This document shows, in pieces, positions 43,172 to 52,473 of a stretch of 64,000 nucleotides of DNA. Position 1 is the stretch's first letter; every line of letters begins with the position of its first letter. Source of the DNA: Shinella sp. SUS2. Lineage in GTDB: Bacteria; Pseudomonadota; Alphaproteobacteria; Rhizobiales; Rhizobiaceae. The stretch spans positions 1 to 64,000 of the forward strand of contig NZ_KQ410728.1 of the NCBI RefSeq assembly GCF_001262505.1. Direction: 5' to 3'. A program made the translations under genes and the position numbers. The notes below the pieces were generated by a model. That model was given only the letters and a program-made list of their open reading frames with translations. It did no database searches and had not been told where the DNA came from.

Positions 43172-43795
43172 ATGCTTGATGTCGGCTGGACCGAAATACT
43201 CGTCATCGCGATCGTCCTGATCATCGTGGTCGGTCCGAAGGACCTGCCGCAGATGCTGCGCACGTTCGGCCGCATGATGTCGAAGATGCGCGGCATGGCG
43301 GGCGATTTCCGCCAGCAGTTCGACGAGGCGCTGCGCGAAGCGGACCTCGAGGACGTCAAGAAGACGATCGGCGAGGCGCAGAAGCTCAATCCGCTGAACA
43401 CCATCCGCGAGGCGGTCAACCCGCTGCGCCAGATGGGCGACGACATCAAGGCTGATCTTCAGAAGACGACCAGCTCCGTCTCCTCGACGGCCCCTGCCGC
43501 AACGCCCGCGGAAGGCGTTGCCGGCAGCACGCCGGTCGCCGTGCCAGCCGAGGTGCCGAAGCCGGTTTCCGCCGAACCCGTCGCTGCCGTTCCGTTGAAA
43601 GCCGGACCGGTGAAGAAGACGGCGACAAGGAAACCCGCGGACGCGACGGACAAGGCGGCAAAGCCCCGCAAGGCGGCCGCGAAAGCCGAACCCGTCGCCA
43701 AGGCGGCTGAAAAGCCGGCCGCAAAGGCCTCCGCCGAAAAGAAGGCGGCGCCTGCCAAGGCCAAGACTGCAAAGACCAAGAAGGGCGACGCATGA
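43172..43795 (+). CDS. tatB: Sec-independent translocase TatB
   Basis: A 207-residue protein. It begins LDVGWTEILVIAIVLIIVVG, then GPKDLPQMLRTF, the TatB pattern with membrane helix and amphipathic helix, and ends in a long Ala/Lys/Pro-rich tail. With TatC it recognises twin-arginine signals. It overlaps tatC by four bases. Confidence 0.93.
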   Translation: MLDVGWTEILVIAIVLIIVVGPKDLPQMLRTFGRMMSKMRGMAGDFRQQFDEALREADLEDVKKTIGEAQKLNPLNTIREAVNPLRQMGDDIKADLQKTTSSVSSTAPAATPAEGVAGSTPVAVPAEVPKPVSAEPVAAVPLKAGPVKKTATRKPADATDKAAKPRKAAAKAEPVAKAAEKPAAKASAEKKAAPAKAKTAKTKKGDA

Positions 43796-44628
43796 GCGGC
43801 GATATGGAAGATAAGCCCCAGCCGCTCATGGAGCACCTGATCGAGCTTCGCCAGCGCCTTCTCTGGGCGGTCGGCGCGTTCTTCGTTGCCTTTCTCGTCT
43901 GTTTCTATTTTGCCAAGCAGCTGTTCAATCTGCTCGTCCTGCCCTTCAAATGGGCCGTGACATGGGCGGGGCTTTCGCACCGCAATGTCGAGCTGATCTA
44001 CACGGCGCCGCAGGAATTCTTCTTCACGCAGATCAAGGTCGCCATGTTCGGCGCGCTGGTCATCGCGTTTCCGGTCATCGCCCAGCAGGTCTACAAGTTC
44101 GTCGCGCCCGGCCTCTACAAGAACGAGCGCGCCGCCTTCCTGCCGTTCCTGATCGCCTCGCCGATCCTTTTTCTCATCGGTGCGGCGCTCGTCTACTTCT
44201 TCTTCACGCCCATGGTCATGTGGTTCTTCCTGGCCATGGAGCAGGGCGGCGGCGAGGGAGAGGTGTCGATCCAGCTCCTGCCGAAGGTGTCGGAATATCT
44301 CAGCCTCATCATGTCGCTGATCTTCGCCTTTGGCCTTGTCTTCCAGCTTCCCGTGGTTTCCTCGCTGCTGGTGCGGGCCGGTTTCATCGATTCCCAGACG
44401 CTTGCCGACAAGCGCAAATACGCGATCGTCATCGCCTTCGTGGTCGCCGCCGTGCTGACGCCGCCCGATCCGGTTTCCCAGATCGGCCTTGCACTGCCGG
44501 CCATCCTTCTCTACGAGATTTCCATCTATACGGCCCGACTCATCGAACGGCAGCGGGCGAGCGCCTCGAACGCGCAGGATGCGGAGAACGAGGTCGTTGC
44601 GACGCCGGAAGAGGCCGACAAGGCCTGA
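43792..44628 (+). CDS. tatC: Sec-independent translocase TatC
   Basis: A 278-residue six-helix membrane protein. The N-terminal MEHLIELRQRLLW carries the conserved Glu and Arg for signal binding; TAPQEFFFTQIKVAMFGA and the periplasmic loop FVAPGLYKNER are TatC motifs. It is the core receptor of the Tat system. serS follows after 69 bases. Confidence 0.95.
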   Translation: MSGDMEDKPQPLMEHLIELRQRLLWAVGAFFVAFLVCFYFAKQLFNLLVLPFKWAVTWAGLSHRNVELIYTAPQEFFFTQIKVAMFGALVIAFPVIAQQVYKFVAPGLYKNERAAFLPFLIASPILFLIGAALVYFFFTPMVMWFFLAMEQGGGEGEVSIQLLPKVSEYLSLIMSLIFAFGLVFQLPVVSSLLVRAGFIDSQTLADKRKYAIVIAFVVAAVLTPPDPVSQIGLALPAILLYEISIYTARLIERQRASASNAQDAENEVVATPEEADKA

Positions 44629-44697
44629 TCCCCGGCGTCGTCGCACTGTGCTGCCGGGCGCGGGTGGGCCTCAATCCACGGAACGCCTGGAACGACA

Positions 44698-45981
44698 ATG
44701 CTTGATATCAAATGGATCCGCGACAACGCCGCCGCTCTCGACGCCGCCCTGGCAAAGCGCGGTGCGAGCCCCCTGGCAAAGGCCCTCATCGATCTCGACG
44801 AGAGGCGCCGCAGCGTCATCCAGAAGGCGCAGGACATGCAGTCGCGCCGCAACGCCGCCTCCAAGGAGATCGGCGCGGCCATGGCGGCGAAGAACGGCGA
44901 GCTCGCCGAGAAGCTGAAGACCGAAGTCTCGGCCATCAAGGATCAGCTTCCCGCCGCCGAGGAGGAGGAGCGCCAGGTCACTGCCGAGCTCAACGACGCC
45001 CTGTCGCGCATTCCGAACATTCCGCTCGACGACGTGCCTGTCGGCACCGACGAGGCCGGCAATGTGGAAAAGCTGAAATGGGGCGCCAAGCCCGGCTGGA
45101 ACCACAAGGCGCTGGAACACTACGAGATCGGCGAAGCCCTCGGCTACATGGATTTTGAAGCCGCAGCTAAGATCGCCGGCTCGCGCTTCACCGTGCTGAA
45201 GGGCCAGCTCGCACGCCTTGAGCGCGCCCTCGGCCAGTTCATGATCGATCTGCACACCGGCGAGCACGGCTATACGGAAGTGCATGCGCCGCTCCTCGTG
45301 CGCGACGATGCCATGTTCGGCACCGGCCAGTTGCCGAAGTTCTCCGAAGACCTGTTCCGTACCACGGACGGCCGCTGGCTGATCCCGACCGCGGAGGTCT
45401 CGCTCACCAACCTCGTGCGTGAGGAGATCGTCGATCAGGAAAAGCTGCCGCTGCGCTTCACCTCGCTGACGCCATGCTTTCGTTCGGAAGCGGGCTCGGC
45501 CGGCCGCGACACGCGCGGCATGCTGCGCCAGCATCAGTTCATGAAGTGCGAGCTCGTGTCGATCACCGATGCGGAAAGCTCGATCGACGAGCACGAGCGC
45601 ATGACGGCCTGCGCAGAAGAAATCCTGAAGCGCCTCGGCCTGCACTACCGCGTCATGACGCTCTGCACCGGCGACATGGGTTTTGGCGCTCGCAAGACCT
45701 ATGACCTGGAAGTCTGGCTGCCCGGTCAGGACACGTTCCGCGAAATCTCGTCCGTTTCGGTCTGCGGTGATTTCCAGGCACGGCGCATGAATGCGCGCTA
45801 TCGCGGCAAGGACGACAAGACGACGAAGTTCGTGCACACGCTGAACGGCTCGGGTACGGCGGTCGGCCGCGCGCTGATCGCCGTCATGGAAAACTACCTT
45901 AACGAGGACGGCTCGGTCACCGTGCCGGACGTGCTGCTGCCCTATATGGGCGGCCGGAAGAAGATCGAGAAGGCCGCCTGA
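44698..45981 (+). CDS. serS: Seryl-tRNA synthetase
   Basis: A 427-residue class II synthetase. The first 110 residues form the antiparallel coiled-coil arm. Motif 2 is seen at [20 protein letters not shown], and motif 3 near [17 protein letters not shown]. It charges tRNA-Ser. Length is standard. Confidence 0.96.
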   Translation: MLDIKWIRDNAAALDAALAKRGASPLAKALIDLDERRRSVIQKAQDMQSRRNAASKEIGAAMAAKNGELAEKLKTEVSAIKDQLPAAEEEERQVTAELNDALSRIPNIPLDDVPVGTDEAGNVEKLKWGAKPGWNHKALEHYEIGEALGYMDFEAAAKIAGSRFTVLKGQLARLERALGQFMIDLHTGEHGYTEVHAPLLVRDDAMFGTGQLPKFSEDLFRTTDGRWLIPTAEVSLTNLVREEIVDQEKLPLRFTSLTPCFRSEAGSAGRDTRGMLRQHQFMKCELVSITDAESSIDEHERMTACAEEILKRLGLHYRVMTLCTGDMGFGARKTYDLEVWLPGQDTFREISSVSVCGDFQARRMNARYRGKDDKTTKFVHTLNGSGTAVGRALIAVMENYLNEDGSVTVPDVLLPYMGGRKKIEKAA

Positions 45982-46000
45982 GGCGGAAGGCGGAGATGAC

Positions 46001-46771
46001 ATGCGTATTCTTCTGACGAACGACGACGGCATCCATGCCGAGGGCCTTGCTGCCCTCGAGCGGATTGCCCGCGAGCTGACGGATGACGTCTGGATCGTGG
46101 CGCCCGAGACGGACCAGAGCGGTCTTGCCCATTCGCTGACGCTTTCCGAGCCGCTGCGCCTGCGCAAGATCGACGAGAAGCGCTACGCGCTGCGCGGCAC
46201 GCCGACCGACTGCGTCATCATGGGCGTGCGCGAAGTGCTCGACAGGAAGCCGGACCTCGTGCTGTCCGGCGTCAATGTCGGCGCCAACATGGCCGACGAC
46301 GTCACCTATTCGGGCACGATTGCCGGTGCGATCGAGGGCACGCTGCAGGGCATCAAGTCCATGGCGCTGAGCCAGGCCTACAACCATGCCGGCGGCCGCG
46401 TCGTGCCGTGGGAAGTCGCCGAAAGCTTTGCGCCGAAGCTGATCCGCCAGCTGATGGACGTCGAGCTGCCGGACTGGACCTTCTTCAACGTCAATTTCCC
46501 GAACTGCGCGCCTGCGGACCTCAAGGGCGTCGAGGTCACCAGCCAGGGCAAGCTCGATTTCGGCCTGACGATCGACGAGCGCATGGACGGCCGCGGCTTC
46601 CCCTATTACTGGCTGCGCTTCGGTGAGCGGAAGGGCGATTTCCGCGCCGGAACGGACATCCACGCGGTGAAGAACCACAAGATCTCCGTAACACCGCTGA
46701 AGCTCGATCTCACGGACTACACGGTGCTGGATCGCGTGCAGCGCGCGCTCAACGGCGAGGATGCGGATTGA
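46001..46771 (+). CDS. surE: 5'/3'-nucleotidase SurE
   Basis: A 256-residue metal-dependent nucleotidase. The metal site begins in [12 protein letters not shown] (D8, D9); the later [18 protein letters not shown] is the family signature. Stationary-phase survival protein in the conserved serS-surE-pcm set. Its stop overlaps the TTG start of pcm. Confidence 0.95.
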   Translation: MRILLTNDDGIHAEGLAALERIARELTDDVWIVAPETDQSGLAHSLTLSEPLRLRKIDEKRYALRGTPTDCVIMGVREVLDRKPDLVLSGVNVGANMADDVTYSGTIAGAIEGTLQGIKSMALSQAYNHAGGRVVPWEVAESFAPKLIRQLMDVELPDWTFFNVNFPNCAPADLKGVEVTSQGKLDFGLTIDERMDGRGFPYYWLRFGERKGDFRAGTDIHAVKNHKISVTPLKLDLTDYTVLDRVQRALNGEDAD

Positions 46772-47424
46772 ATACGGGACGGGTCATCGAGAAAGAGGGT
46801 TTTGCCGCGCTGGCGTTGCGCCTGCGCGGCCAGGGCATCAACAATCTCGACCTGTTGACCGCCGTCGAGCAGACGCCGCGCACGCTTTTCGTGCCGCCGC
46901 AGTTTGCCGGCGACGCCTATTCGCGGCGCATCCTGCCGCTCGACTGCGGGTCCTTCATGGAGGGGATCGACCTTTCCGTACGGCTCCTGCACCATCTGAA
47001 CCTCAAGGCCGGCCAGCGCATCCTCGAGGTCGGCACCGGCTCCGGCTTCACCGCCGCCGTCATGGGGCGTCTGACGGAACGCGTGCTGACCGTCGATCGC
47101 TACCGGACGCTCGCCACCAATGCGCAGCAGTCGATCGAGAAGGCCGGCATCCGCAATGTCATCGTGCGACAGGCCGACGGCAGCAACGGCATGCCGGGTG
47201 AGGGGACCTTCGACCGCATCCTCGTCACCGCCGCCTTTCCCGCCCTGCCGCGCTTCTTCGCCGAACAGCTGGTGTCGGGCGGCATGCTGATCGCCCCCGT
47301 CACGGTCAGCGAAACCGAGTGTCGCATGCTGAAGCTGGTCAAGACCGGCAGCCGCTTCGATCGCGAGGACCTCTTCGAGGTGCCGTATCTGCCGATCGTT
47401 CCTCAGATGGCGCAGGCCCTCTGA
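46768..47424 (+). CDS. pcm: Protein-L-isoaspartate O-methyltransferase
   Basis: A 218-residue protein starting at TTG 46768, overlapping the surE stop. SAM motif I is [12 protein letters not shown] (85-96) and motif II follows at [13 protein letters not shown]. It repairs isoaspartyl residues in aged proteins. The typical GQTISQP loop is replaced here by DCGSFMEG, as in rhizobial orthologues. Coupled to surE, the usual stress-survival pair. Confidence 0.88.
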   Translation: MNTGRVIEKEGFAALALRLRGQGINNLDLLTAVEQTPRTLFVPPQFAGDAYSRRILPLDCGSFMEGIDLSVRLLHHLNLKAGQRILEVGTGSGFTAAVMGRLTERVLTVDRYRTLATNAQQSIEKAGIRNVIVRQADGSNGMPGEGTFDRILVTAAFPALPRFFAEQLVSGGMLIAPVTVSETECRMLKLVKTGSRFDREDLFEVPYLPIVPQMAQAL

Positions 47425-47561
47425 TCCCTTCCCAAAACCCGCTTTCTTTCGCTCGGCAAGCCGGCGCCGGCTGAGTCTTTCCGCATTTTTGGCGGAAAAC
47501 CAACGCGCCCGGCGCTCGCGCCTGCGCGTTTCGCGCGAATTCCGAGCGTAAATACAGCGCG

Positions 47562-47576
47562 TTAACCTTTTGTTAA
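47562..47576. promoter_or_regulatory. Candidate CtrA binding site (TTAA-N7-TTAA)
   Basis: TTAACCTTTTGTTAA, followed by CC, matches the CtrA full-site consensus exactly. It lies 109 bases upstream of the unknown gene at 47685 in an otherwise GC-rich spacer. CtrA is the master cell-cycle regulator in Rhizobiales. A tandem 11-base duplication (GCGCAAGCTTC) follows at 47580-47601. Confidence 0.6.
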
Positions 47577-47684
47577 CCAGCGCAAGCTTCGCGCAAGCTT
47601 CAGGGCGTAGGCCGGTAGCGAAGCAGAAACTTCCACGCAGGACGCCGGTTTTCCAAGGGTGCGGCCGTTCCGATGGAGAGGGAA

Positions 47685-48314
47685 ATGCACGTCTCGAACA
47701 GGATCGCCAGCAGCTCGACCAGCGACAGCCTCGCTTATCTCGCGACCAAGGCTGCAGGCAAGGTCGCCGAAGAAAGCGCCGAGGCCGGCTCGACCGCGCA
47801 TCTGGCTGGCGGCAGCTATGATCCTTCCGCCCATGTCGGCCTTTCGGTCGATGCGCTTCTGGTCCTCAGCGTCGCCAGGGAAGAGACGGCTTACAGTCAG
47901 CCGGCGCTTACCGAGGCCGAGCGCGAGAACCTGGATACGGCGGCGCTGGAGCAGCGCGAACATGCGGCGTTCGGCCACTTCCTGGCGGAAGGCGACCGCA
48001 AGGCCTATTACCGTGCCTATATCGAATATTTCGACAGCATGCCCGTCGAGGACCAGCGCAGCGCCCGCTATGCCGGTACGCGCGAGCCTGCCGTCGCCGC
48101 GCTTCGCGCCATCGCCTACAATGAAAGCGCGCTCGACATGACGGCGCCCGACGCCGCTCTTGAGAACGTCGTGCCCACCGATGACAGGGCCACCCGGCGC
48201 GCGACCCCCATCTCCGCGATCTTCCAGCCGAGCCAGGCGGATTTCGAGAACGCCGCCCGCGTCGTCACCAGCCGTATCTCCCGCGCCGACACCATGTACG
48301 CGACCGGCTTCTGA
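47685..48314 (+). CDS. Protein of unknown function downstream of a CtrA box
   Basis: A 209-residue protein; ATG 47685 is preferred because GGAGAGGGAA lies directly upstream. No family recognised. The first 40 residues are Ser/Thr/Ala-rich without a clear signal peptide; a helical middle (LTEAERENLDTAALEQREHAAF, AYYRAYIEYFDSMP) follows, and the end (QPSQADFENAARVVTSRISR) is helical again. It resembles no enzyme. Lying between pcm and the LysM/LytM lipoprotein gene, and preceded by a CtrA-type site, a cell-cycle or surface role is plausible but unproven. Confidence 0.55.
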   Translation: MHVSNRIASSSTSDSLAYLATKAAGKVAEESAEAGSTAHLAGGSYDPSAHVGLSVDALLVLSVAREETAYSQPALTEAERENLDTAALEQREHAAFGHFLAEGDRKAYYRAYIEYFDSMPVEDQRSARYAGTREPAVAALRAIAYNESALDMTAPDAALENVVPTDDRATRRATPISAIFQPSQADFENAARVVTSRISRADTMYATGF

Positions 48315-48320
48315 TCCGTT

Positions 48321-48342
48321 ACCGTGGCCCTCTTGCCACGGT
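48321..48342 (+). terminator. Hairpin after the unknown gene
   Basis: ACCGTGGC/GCCACGGT stem (48321-48328 with 48335-48342), six-base loop; no T-tract. Confidence 0.4.
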
Positions 48343-48465
48343 GCGGGCGCGCCATGGTTATCAATTCATCAAAAAAACAATGCGGATAGGCCCGCTTTAA
48401 CCGGGCAGTAACTCTAACGCGCTTTAATCGGTCCACATCAAGTAGCGTACCGATTGGGTAGTCAC

Positions 48466-50046
48466 ATGCGTAAGAGTGTATCGCCGAGTTTTGCTAGGAC
48501 CGCGACCCGCCTCGTGGTTGCCGCCTTGCTGGCCAGCGTCGCGACCGGGTGCAGCTCGGACGTGTCTCGTTTTGGCGGCCTCTTCTCATCCTCCGGCCAG
48601 GATAACATGACGACGAGCTCGGTCCCGCGCCGCACGCTCCTCGGCGGCAATCCGGTTCCTCGCGGCAATGTCGGCAACGGCCAGCAGTTCGCGACGGCCG
48701 ACCAGTTGGGGTCGCGCGAGGAAGCGCTCAATCAGCCGTTCCCCGATCAGGGCGCCGTCTCCTACGATCCGATCAACACCGCGACCACCGGCGGTTCCGG
48801 CACGCGGCTGGCGACGACGCCGATGAGCGTCCAGCGCGGCGAGCTTGGCGATCCGACCGCCGGCGCCCGTCAGGCCGCCGAGCGTGAAGTCGCCCTCGGT
48901 CAGCAGCTTCCCGAGCGCAAGGCGAAGGCGATCGTCGGGGATGCAGACACTCTGACGACGGCAACCGTCAACAAGGGCAAGGCCGGCTGGTCGACGGCGA
49001 ACGCGCCGGTCGTCATGCTGCGCCAGGGCGAAAGCGTGAAGACGCTCGCCAACCGCTACGGCGTGCCGGAAAAGGAAATCCTCGCGGCCAACAACCTGAA
49101 GCGCGCATCCGACGCCGAGCCGGGCCAGAAGATCGTCATCCCGACCTTCAGCACCACGGCAAGCGCCGCCAAGGCCTCGACCGACAGCACGCTCAAGGTC
49201 GACAACAAGCTGCCGACGCCGGAGCGCAAGGGCGAGCAGAACGTCGCCATCCTGCCCACCACCTCCAGCCGTGAAAAGCTGAAGTCGGAAAGCGGCCAGA
49301 CGAATTCGAACGTCGCCGATGCCGGTGAAGGCAAGGGCAAGGGGAGCTACGAAGTGAAGCCGGGCGATTCGCTCGCCAAGATCGCGCGCAGCAACGGCGT
49401 CTCCGTCGATGCGCTGAAGAAGGCGAACGGGCTCACCACCGCGTCGATCCGCATCGGCCAGAACCTGGCCATCCCGGCCGGCGGCAGCATGGCTGCGGCC
49501 GAGACGACGACCGACAAGACCGTGACCGCATCGGTTCCGGTCAAGAAGGAAAAGGCTGTCGAGACGGCGGAGAAGAAGCCGGAAGCCTACAAGGCGCCGG
49601 TGAAGACCGTGTCGGTCACCGAAGTGGCTGCGAAGTCCGACGTGACGGACGAAGCGCCTGAATCCACGGGCATCGGCAAGTATCGCTGGCCGGTGCGCGG
49701 CGCGGTCATCGCGGGTTACGGCGCGAATGTCGAAGGCAACCGCAACGACGGCATCGACATCTCGGTTCCTGAGGGCACGCCGATCAAGGCTGCCGAAAAC
49801 GGTGTGGTCATCTATTCGGGTTCCAGCCTGAAGGAACTCGGCAACGCAGTTCTCGTGCGTCACGACGACGGCACTGTCACGGTCTATGGCCATGCCGGCG
49901 AGCTGAACGTCCAGCGCGGCCAGAAGATCCAGCGCGGCCAGACCGTCGCGACCTCGGGCATGAGCGGCAATGCCACCCGCCCGAAGGTGCACTTCGAGGT
50001 GCGCAAGAACGCCACCCCGGTCAACCCGATGACCTTCCTCGAATAG
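48466..50046 (+). CDS. LysM/LytM lipoprotein, NlpD/EnvC-type division factor
   Basis: A 526-residue lipoprotein started at ATG 48466, with lipidated Cys at 29 (SVATGC). Two LysM domains lie near 183-226 (LRQGESVKTLANRYGV) and 295-338 (VKPGDSLAKIARSNGV). The C-terminal M23 domain (about 406-526) has the first zinc-binding His replaced by Asn (NRNDGIDISVP), while the Asp and KVHFEV His remain. Such degenerate LytM proteins, like NlpD, activate amidases instead of cutting peptidoglycan. It follows pcm at the conserved nlpD position. Confidence 0.85.
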   Translation: MRKSVSPSFARTATRLVVAALLASVATGCSSDVSRFGGLFSSSGQDNMTTSSVPRRTLLGGNPVPRGNVGNGQQFATADQLGSREEALNQPFPDQGAVSYDPINTATTGGSGTRLATTPMSVQRGELGDPTAGARQAAEREVALGQQLPERKAKAIVGDADTLTTATVNKGKAGWSTANAPVVMLRQGESVKTLANRYGVPEKEILAANNLKRASDAEPGQKIVIPTFSTTASAAKASTDSTLKVDNKLPTPERKGEQNVAILPTTSSREKLKSESGQTNSNVADAGEGKGKGSYEVKPGDSLAKIARSNGVSVDALKKANGLTTASIRIGQNLAIPAGGSMAAAETTTDKTVTASVPVKKEKAVETAEKKPEAYKAPVKTVSVTEVAAKSDVTDEAPESTGIGKYRWPVRGAVIAGYGANVEGNRNDGIDISVPEGTPIKAAENGVVIYSGSSLKELGNAVLVRHDDGTVTVYGHAGELNVQRGQKIQRGQTVATSGMSGNATRPKVHFEVRKNATPVNPMTFLE

Positions 50047-50077
50047 GGTCGGGCGAAACGGCACCGCTGAAACATCG

Positions 50078-50107
50078 AACGGACGGCTCCTTCACGGGCC
50101 GTCCGTT
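50078..50107. terminator. Bidirectional terminator between nlpD-like and GlxA genes
   Basis: Stem AACGGACGGC/GCCGTCCGTT (50078-50087 with 50098-50107) followed by T. It lies over the convergent ends, with the stop codon of the regulator gene inside the loop. Confidence 0.65.
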
Positions 50108-51102
50108 TGTCGTTGCGTGGCGCGATTGCCGAAGGCCTCGCGATAGGCGGCGGGCGTCGTCGAAAGATGCAGGCGAAAATGGTGACGCAGCGTACCCGTT
50201 GTGCCGAAGCCGGCGAGCGCTGCGATCTCTTCGACCGAGGTGTTGGTTTCCTCCAGGAGGTCGCGCGCCTTGCCGAGGCGTTGGGCGAGCAGCCAGCGGG
50301 CAGGCGTCATACCGGTCGCAGCTTCGAAACGGCGGAGGAACGTGCGCTCGCTCATGCCGGTGCGGCGGGCGAGCGTCGCCACGGAATGATCCGCGCCGAG
50401 ATTTTCCCTGATGTGGTCGAGCAGCGGGCCAAGCCGGCTTTTCTCGTGGGCGCGCGGCACAGCCTGCCGGATGAATTGGGCCTGGCCGCCGTCGCGATGC
50501 GCCGGCACGACCAAGCGCCGCGCCACCAGGTTGGCCGCCTCCGTACCAAAATCCCGACGGATGAGATGGAGGCAGAGATCGAGCCCCGCCGCTGTTCCTG
50601 CCGAGGTGAGGACGTCGCCCGCGTCGATGTAGAGCACGTCGGGACTGACGCCGATTTCCGGATGCCGTTCGGTGAGGGCGTCGGTATAGCGCCAATGCGT
50701 CGTCGCCGCCTTGCCGTCGAGCAGCTTCGCCGCGGCGAGCACGAAGGCGCCGGAGCAGAAGGAAAGAATGCGCGCACCGCGCTCATGGGCCGCCCGCAGC
50801 GCCTCGATCAGCGCCTGCGGCACGGGCGAATCGATCCCGCGCCAGCCGGGTATGACGATCGTCCCGGCCTCCGCCAGCAGGGCCAGCCCGCCATCCACCT
50901 GAAAGCGCAGTCCGCCGGTGGCGCGCATCTCGCCTTCATCTACGCCCGCGACGGCAAAACGATACCAGTTCTCGCCCATTTCCGGCCGCGGTAGCGCAAA
51001 AATCTCGGTCGCGATGCCGAATTCGAAGGTGCAGAGCCGGTCGTAGGCAAGTGCGACGACAAGGGGATTGGCAATCGGGCGGAGGAAAAGCGTGTTTGGC
51101 AT
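50092..51102 (-). CDS. GlxA-family transcriptional regulator (DJ-1/PfpI + AraC)
   Basis: A 336-residue regulator started at ATG 51102. The N-terminal half is a DJ-1/PfpI amidase-like domain with ILSFCSGAFVLAAAKLLDG carrying the nucleophile-like Cys. The C-terminal half is an AraC DNA-binding domain with the double helix-turn-helix (SVATLARRTGMSERTFLRRF and SVEEIAALAGFGTTGTLRHHF). Such regulators respond to amines or other small ligands. It is divergent from the rhodanese gene 89 bases away, its probable target. Confidence 0.88.
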   Translation of the reverse strand: MPNTLFLRPIANPLVVALAYDRLCTFEFGIATEIFALPRPEMGENWYRFAVAGVDEGEMRATGGLRFQVDGGLALLAEAGTIVIPGWRGIDSPVPQALIEALRAAHERGARILSFCSGAFVLAAAKLLDGKAATTHWRYTDALTERHPEIGVSPDVLYIDAGDVLTSAGTAAGLDLCLHLIRRDFGTEAANLVARRLVVPAHRDGGQAQFIRQAVPRAHEKSRLGPLLDHIRENLGADHSVATLARRTGMSERTFLRRFEAATGMTPARWLLAQRLGKARDLLEETNTSVEEIAALAGFGTTGTLRHHFRLHLSTTPAAYREAFGNRATQRQTDGP

Positions 51103-51190
51103 GATCTTGATCCTATATGGCGATCCTGCCATCTGCAAGGCGCGCGGAAAACCGGCTAAACATTTCCCATCGCCAGCAAGGAGAGAGACC

Positions 51191-51622
51191 ATGAGCACGG
51201 TCACCGATTACGCCGCAGCCCCGTCCACCGTCGCGATCGAGCATTTTTTGAAGCGCCTTTCCGTCGAGACCGATTGTGCCGATGTCGCCGCGGCGCTGAA
51301 GTCGGCGGATCAGGATTTCGTGCTGCTGCATGTCGTCGGCACGCCGGAGGCCTATGCACGGCGGCATGTGCCGGGTGCGCTGCATCTGCCGCACCGGGAG
51401 ATTTCCGCCGAGCGCATGGCTGAATGGCCTGAGGACACGCTGTTCGTCGCCTATTGCGCCGGTCCTCATTGCAACGGCGCGGATCAGGCGGCGCTGAAAC
51501 TCGCGCGGCTCGGCCGGCCGGTGAAGATCATGATCGGCGGCATTACCGGCTGGGTCGATGAGGGCCAACCCTTCGCCGCCGGCGCCGAGCCGGGAAGCCT
51601 GCTTTCGGTTGCCGCCGAATGA
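51191..51622 (+). CDS. Rhodanese-like domain protein
   Basis: A 143-residue cytosolic protein, started at ATG 51191 behind AAGGAGAGAGACC. It is a single rhodanese domain: VLLHVVGTPEAYARRHVPGALHLPHRE, and the active Cys loop FVAYCAGPHCNGADQAALKL. Rhodaneses transfer sulfur. It is divergent from a GlxA regulator and overlaps the GNAT gene, forming a small operon. Confidence 0.88.
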   Translation: MSTVTDYAAAPSTVAIEHFLKRLSVETDCADVAAALKSADQDFVLLHVVGTPEAYARRHVPGALHLPHREISAERMAEWPEDTLFVAYCAGPHCNGADQAALKLARLGRPVKIMIGGITGWVDEGQPFAAGAEPGSLLSVAAE

Positions 51623-52092
51623 GCGGCGGAGAGATCGTCGTCCGGCCCTTCGAGCCGCAGGATGTCGACGCCGTCTGGCGGCTGATGCGCGATCTTGCGG
51701 TCTTTGAGGGCTATATCGACGCCTTCGCGGTCACGCCCGGGGATCTGCTGGCGTTTGGCTTCGGCCCTGCGCCGGCCTTCGGCGTGTTCGTCGCCCTGAA
51801 AGGCGAAACGATCGCCGGTATTGCCGTACACTATCGCATCCCTTGGACCTTCGACCTGCGGCCCGTCGTGGTGCTGAAGGAGCTTTACGTTGCGGAGGGT
51901 TTTCGCGGCGCGGGCGTCGGACAGGCGCTTTTTGCGCAACTGCGCGCCTATGCGGCCGGGATCGGCGCTTCCGCCCTGCGCTGGACGGTGCTGCCGGACA
52001 ACGAACCGGCCCGGCGCTTCTATACTGCCGAGGGCGCAGCGCCGGATGCGGCCTGGGAGCATTGGACCCTCCCGCTACCAGGCCGAATCTGA
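51619..52092 (+). CDS. GNAT family N-acetyltransferase
   Basis: A 157-residue acetyltransferase. The acetyl-CoA loop is at VVVLKELYVAEGFRGAGVGQAL (motif A, R-GAGVG), followed by RWTVLPDNEPARRFYTAEGA (motif B). The substrate is not predictable. It starts four bases before the rhodanese stop, so both are co-translated. Confidence 0.88.
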   Translation: MSGGEIVVRPFEPQDVDAVWRLMRDLAVFEGYIDAFAVTPGDLLAFGFGPAPAFGVFVALKGETIAGIAVHYRIPWTFDLRPVVVLKELYVAEGFRGAGVGQALFAQLRAYAAGIGASALRWTVLPDNEPARRFYTAEGAAPDAAWEHWTLPLPGRI

Positions 52093-52128
52093 GAAAGTCC
52101 CCGCAAAACACAAAGACCGGAGGCCCTC

Positions 52129-52434
52129 TTGATTACCTGCTATCTCAGATATGTCATCGATCCGCACAAGTTGGCGGAGTTCGAAGAATATGCCCGTGCC
52201 TGGATCCCCATCGTCAACCGCATGGGCGGCACGCATCACGGCTATTTCCTGCCCAGCGAAGGGGCGAACAACATCGCGCTGGCGCTCTTCAGCTTTCCGA
52301 GCTTTGCCGCCTACGAGGACTACCGCACGCGTATGCTGACCGATCCCGAATGCGTCGCGGCCTTCGAGATGGACAAGCGCAACCGCAGCATCGTGAGCTA
52401 CGAGCGAAGCTTCCTGCGCCCGGTGTTTTCCTGA
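52129..52434 (+). CDS. NIPSNAP family protein
   Basis: A 101-residue dimeric alpha-beta barrel protein, starting with TTG 52129. ITCYLRYVIDPHKLAEFEEY, WIPIVNRMGGTHHGYFLP and ALFSFPSFAAYEDYR are family elements. Function unknown. It is the last gene of the rhodanese group, ended by a strong terminator. Confidence 0.85.
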   Translation: MITCYLRYVIDPHKLAEFEEYARAWIPIVNRMGGTHHGYFLPSEGANNIALALFSFPSFAAYEDYRTRMLTDPECVAAFEMDKRNRSIVSYERSFLRPVFS

Positions 52435-52441
52435 GCAAGGA

Positions 52442-52471
52442 AAAAGCCGGCTCATTGTTGAGCCGGCTTTT
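52442..52471. terminator. Bidirectional Rho-independent terminator
   Basis: AAAAGCCGGCTC/GAGCCGGCTTTT (52442-52453 with 52460-52471) with a six-base loop and T/A runs both sides, between convergent genes. Confidence 0.85.
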
Positions 52472-52473
52472 CG

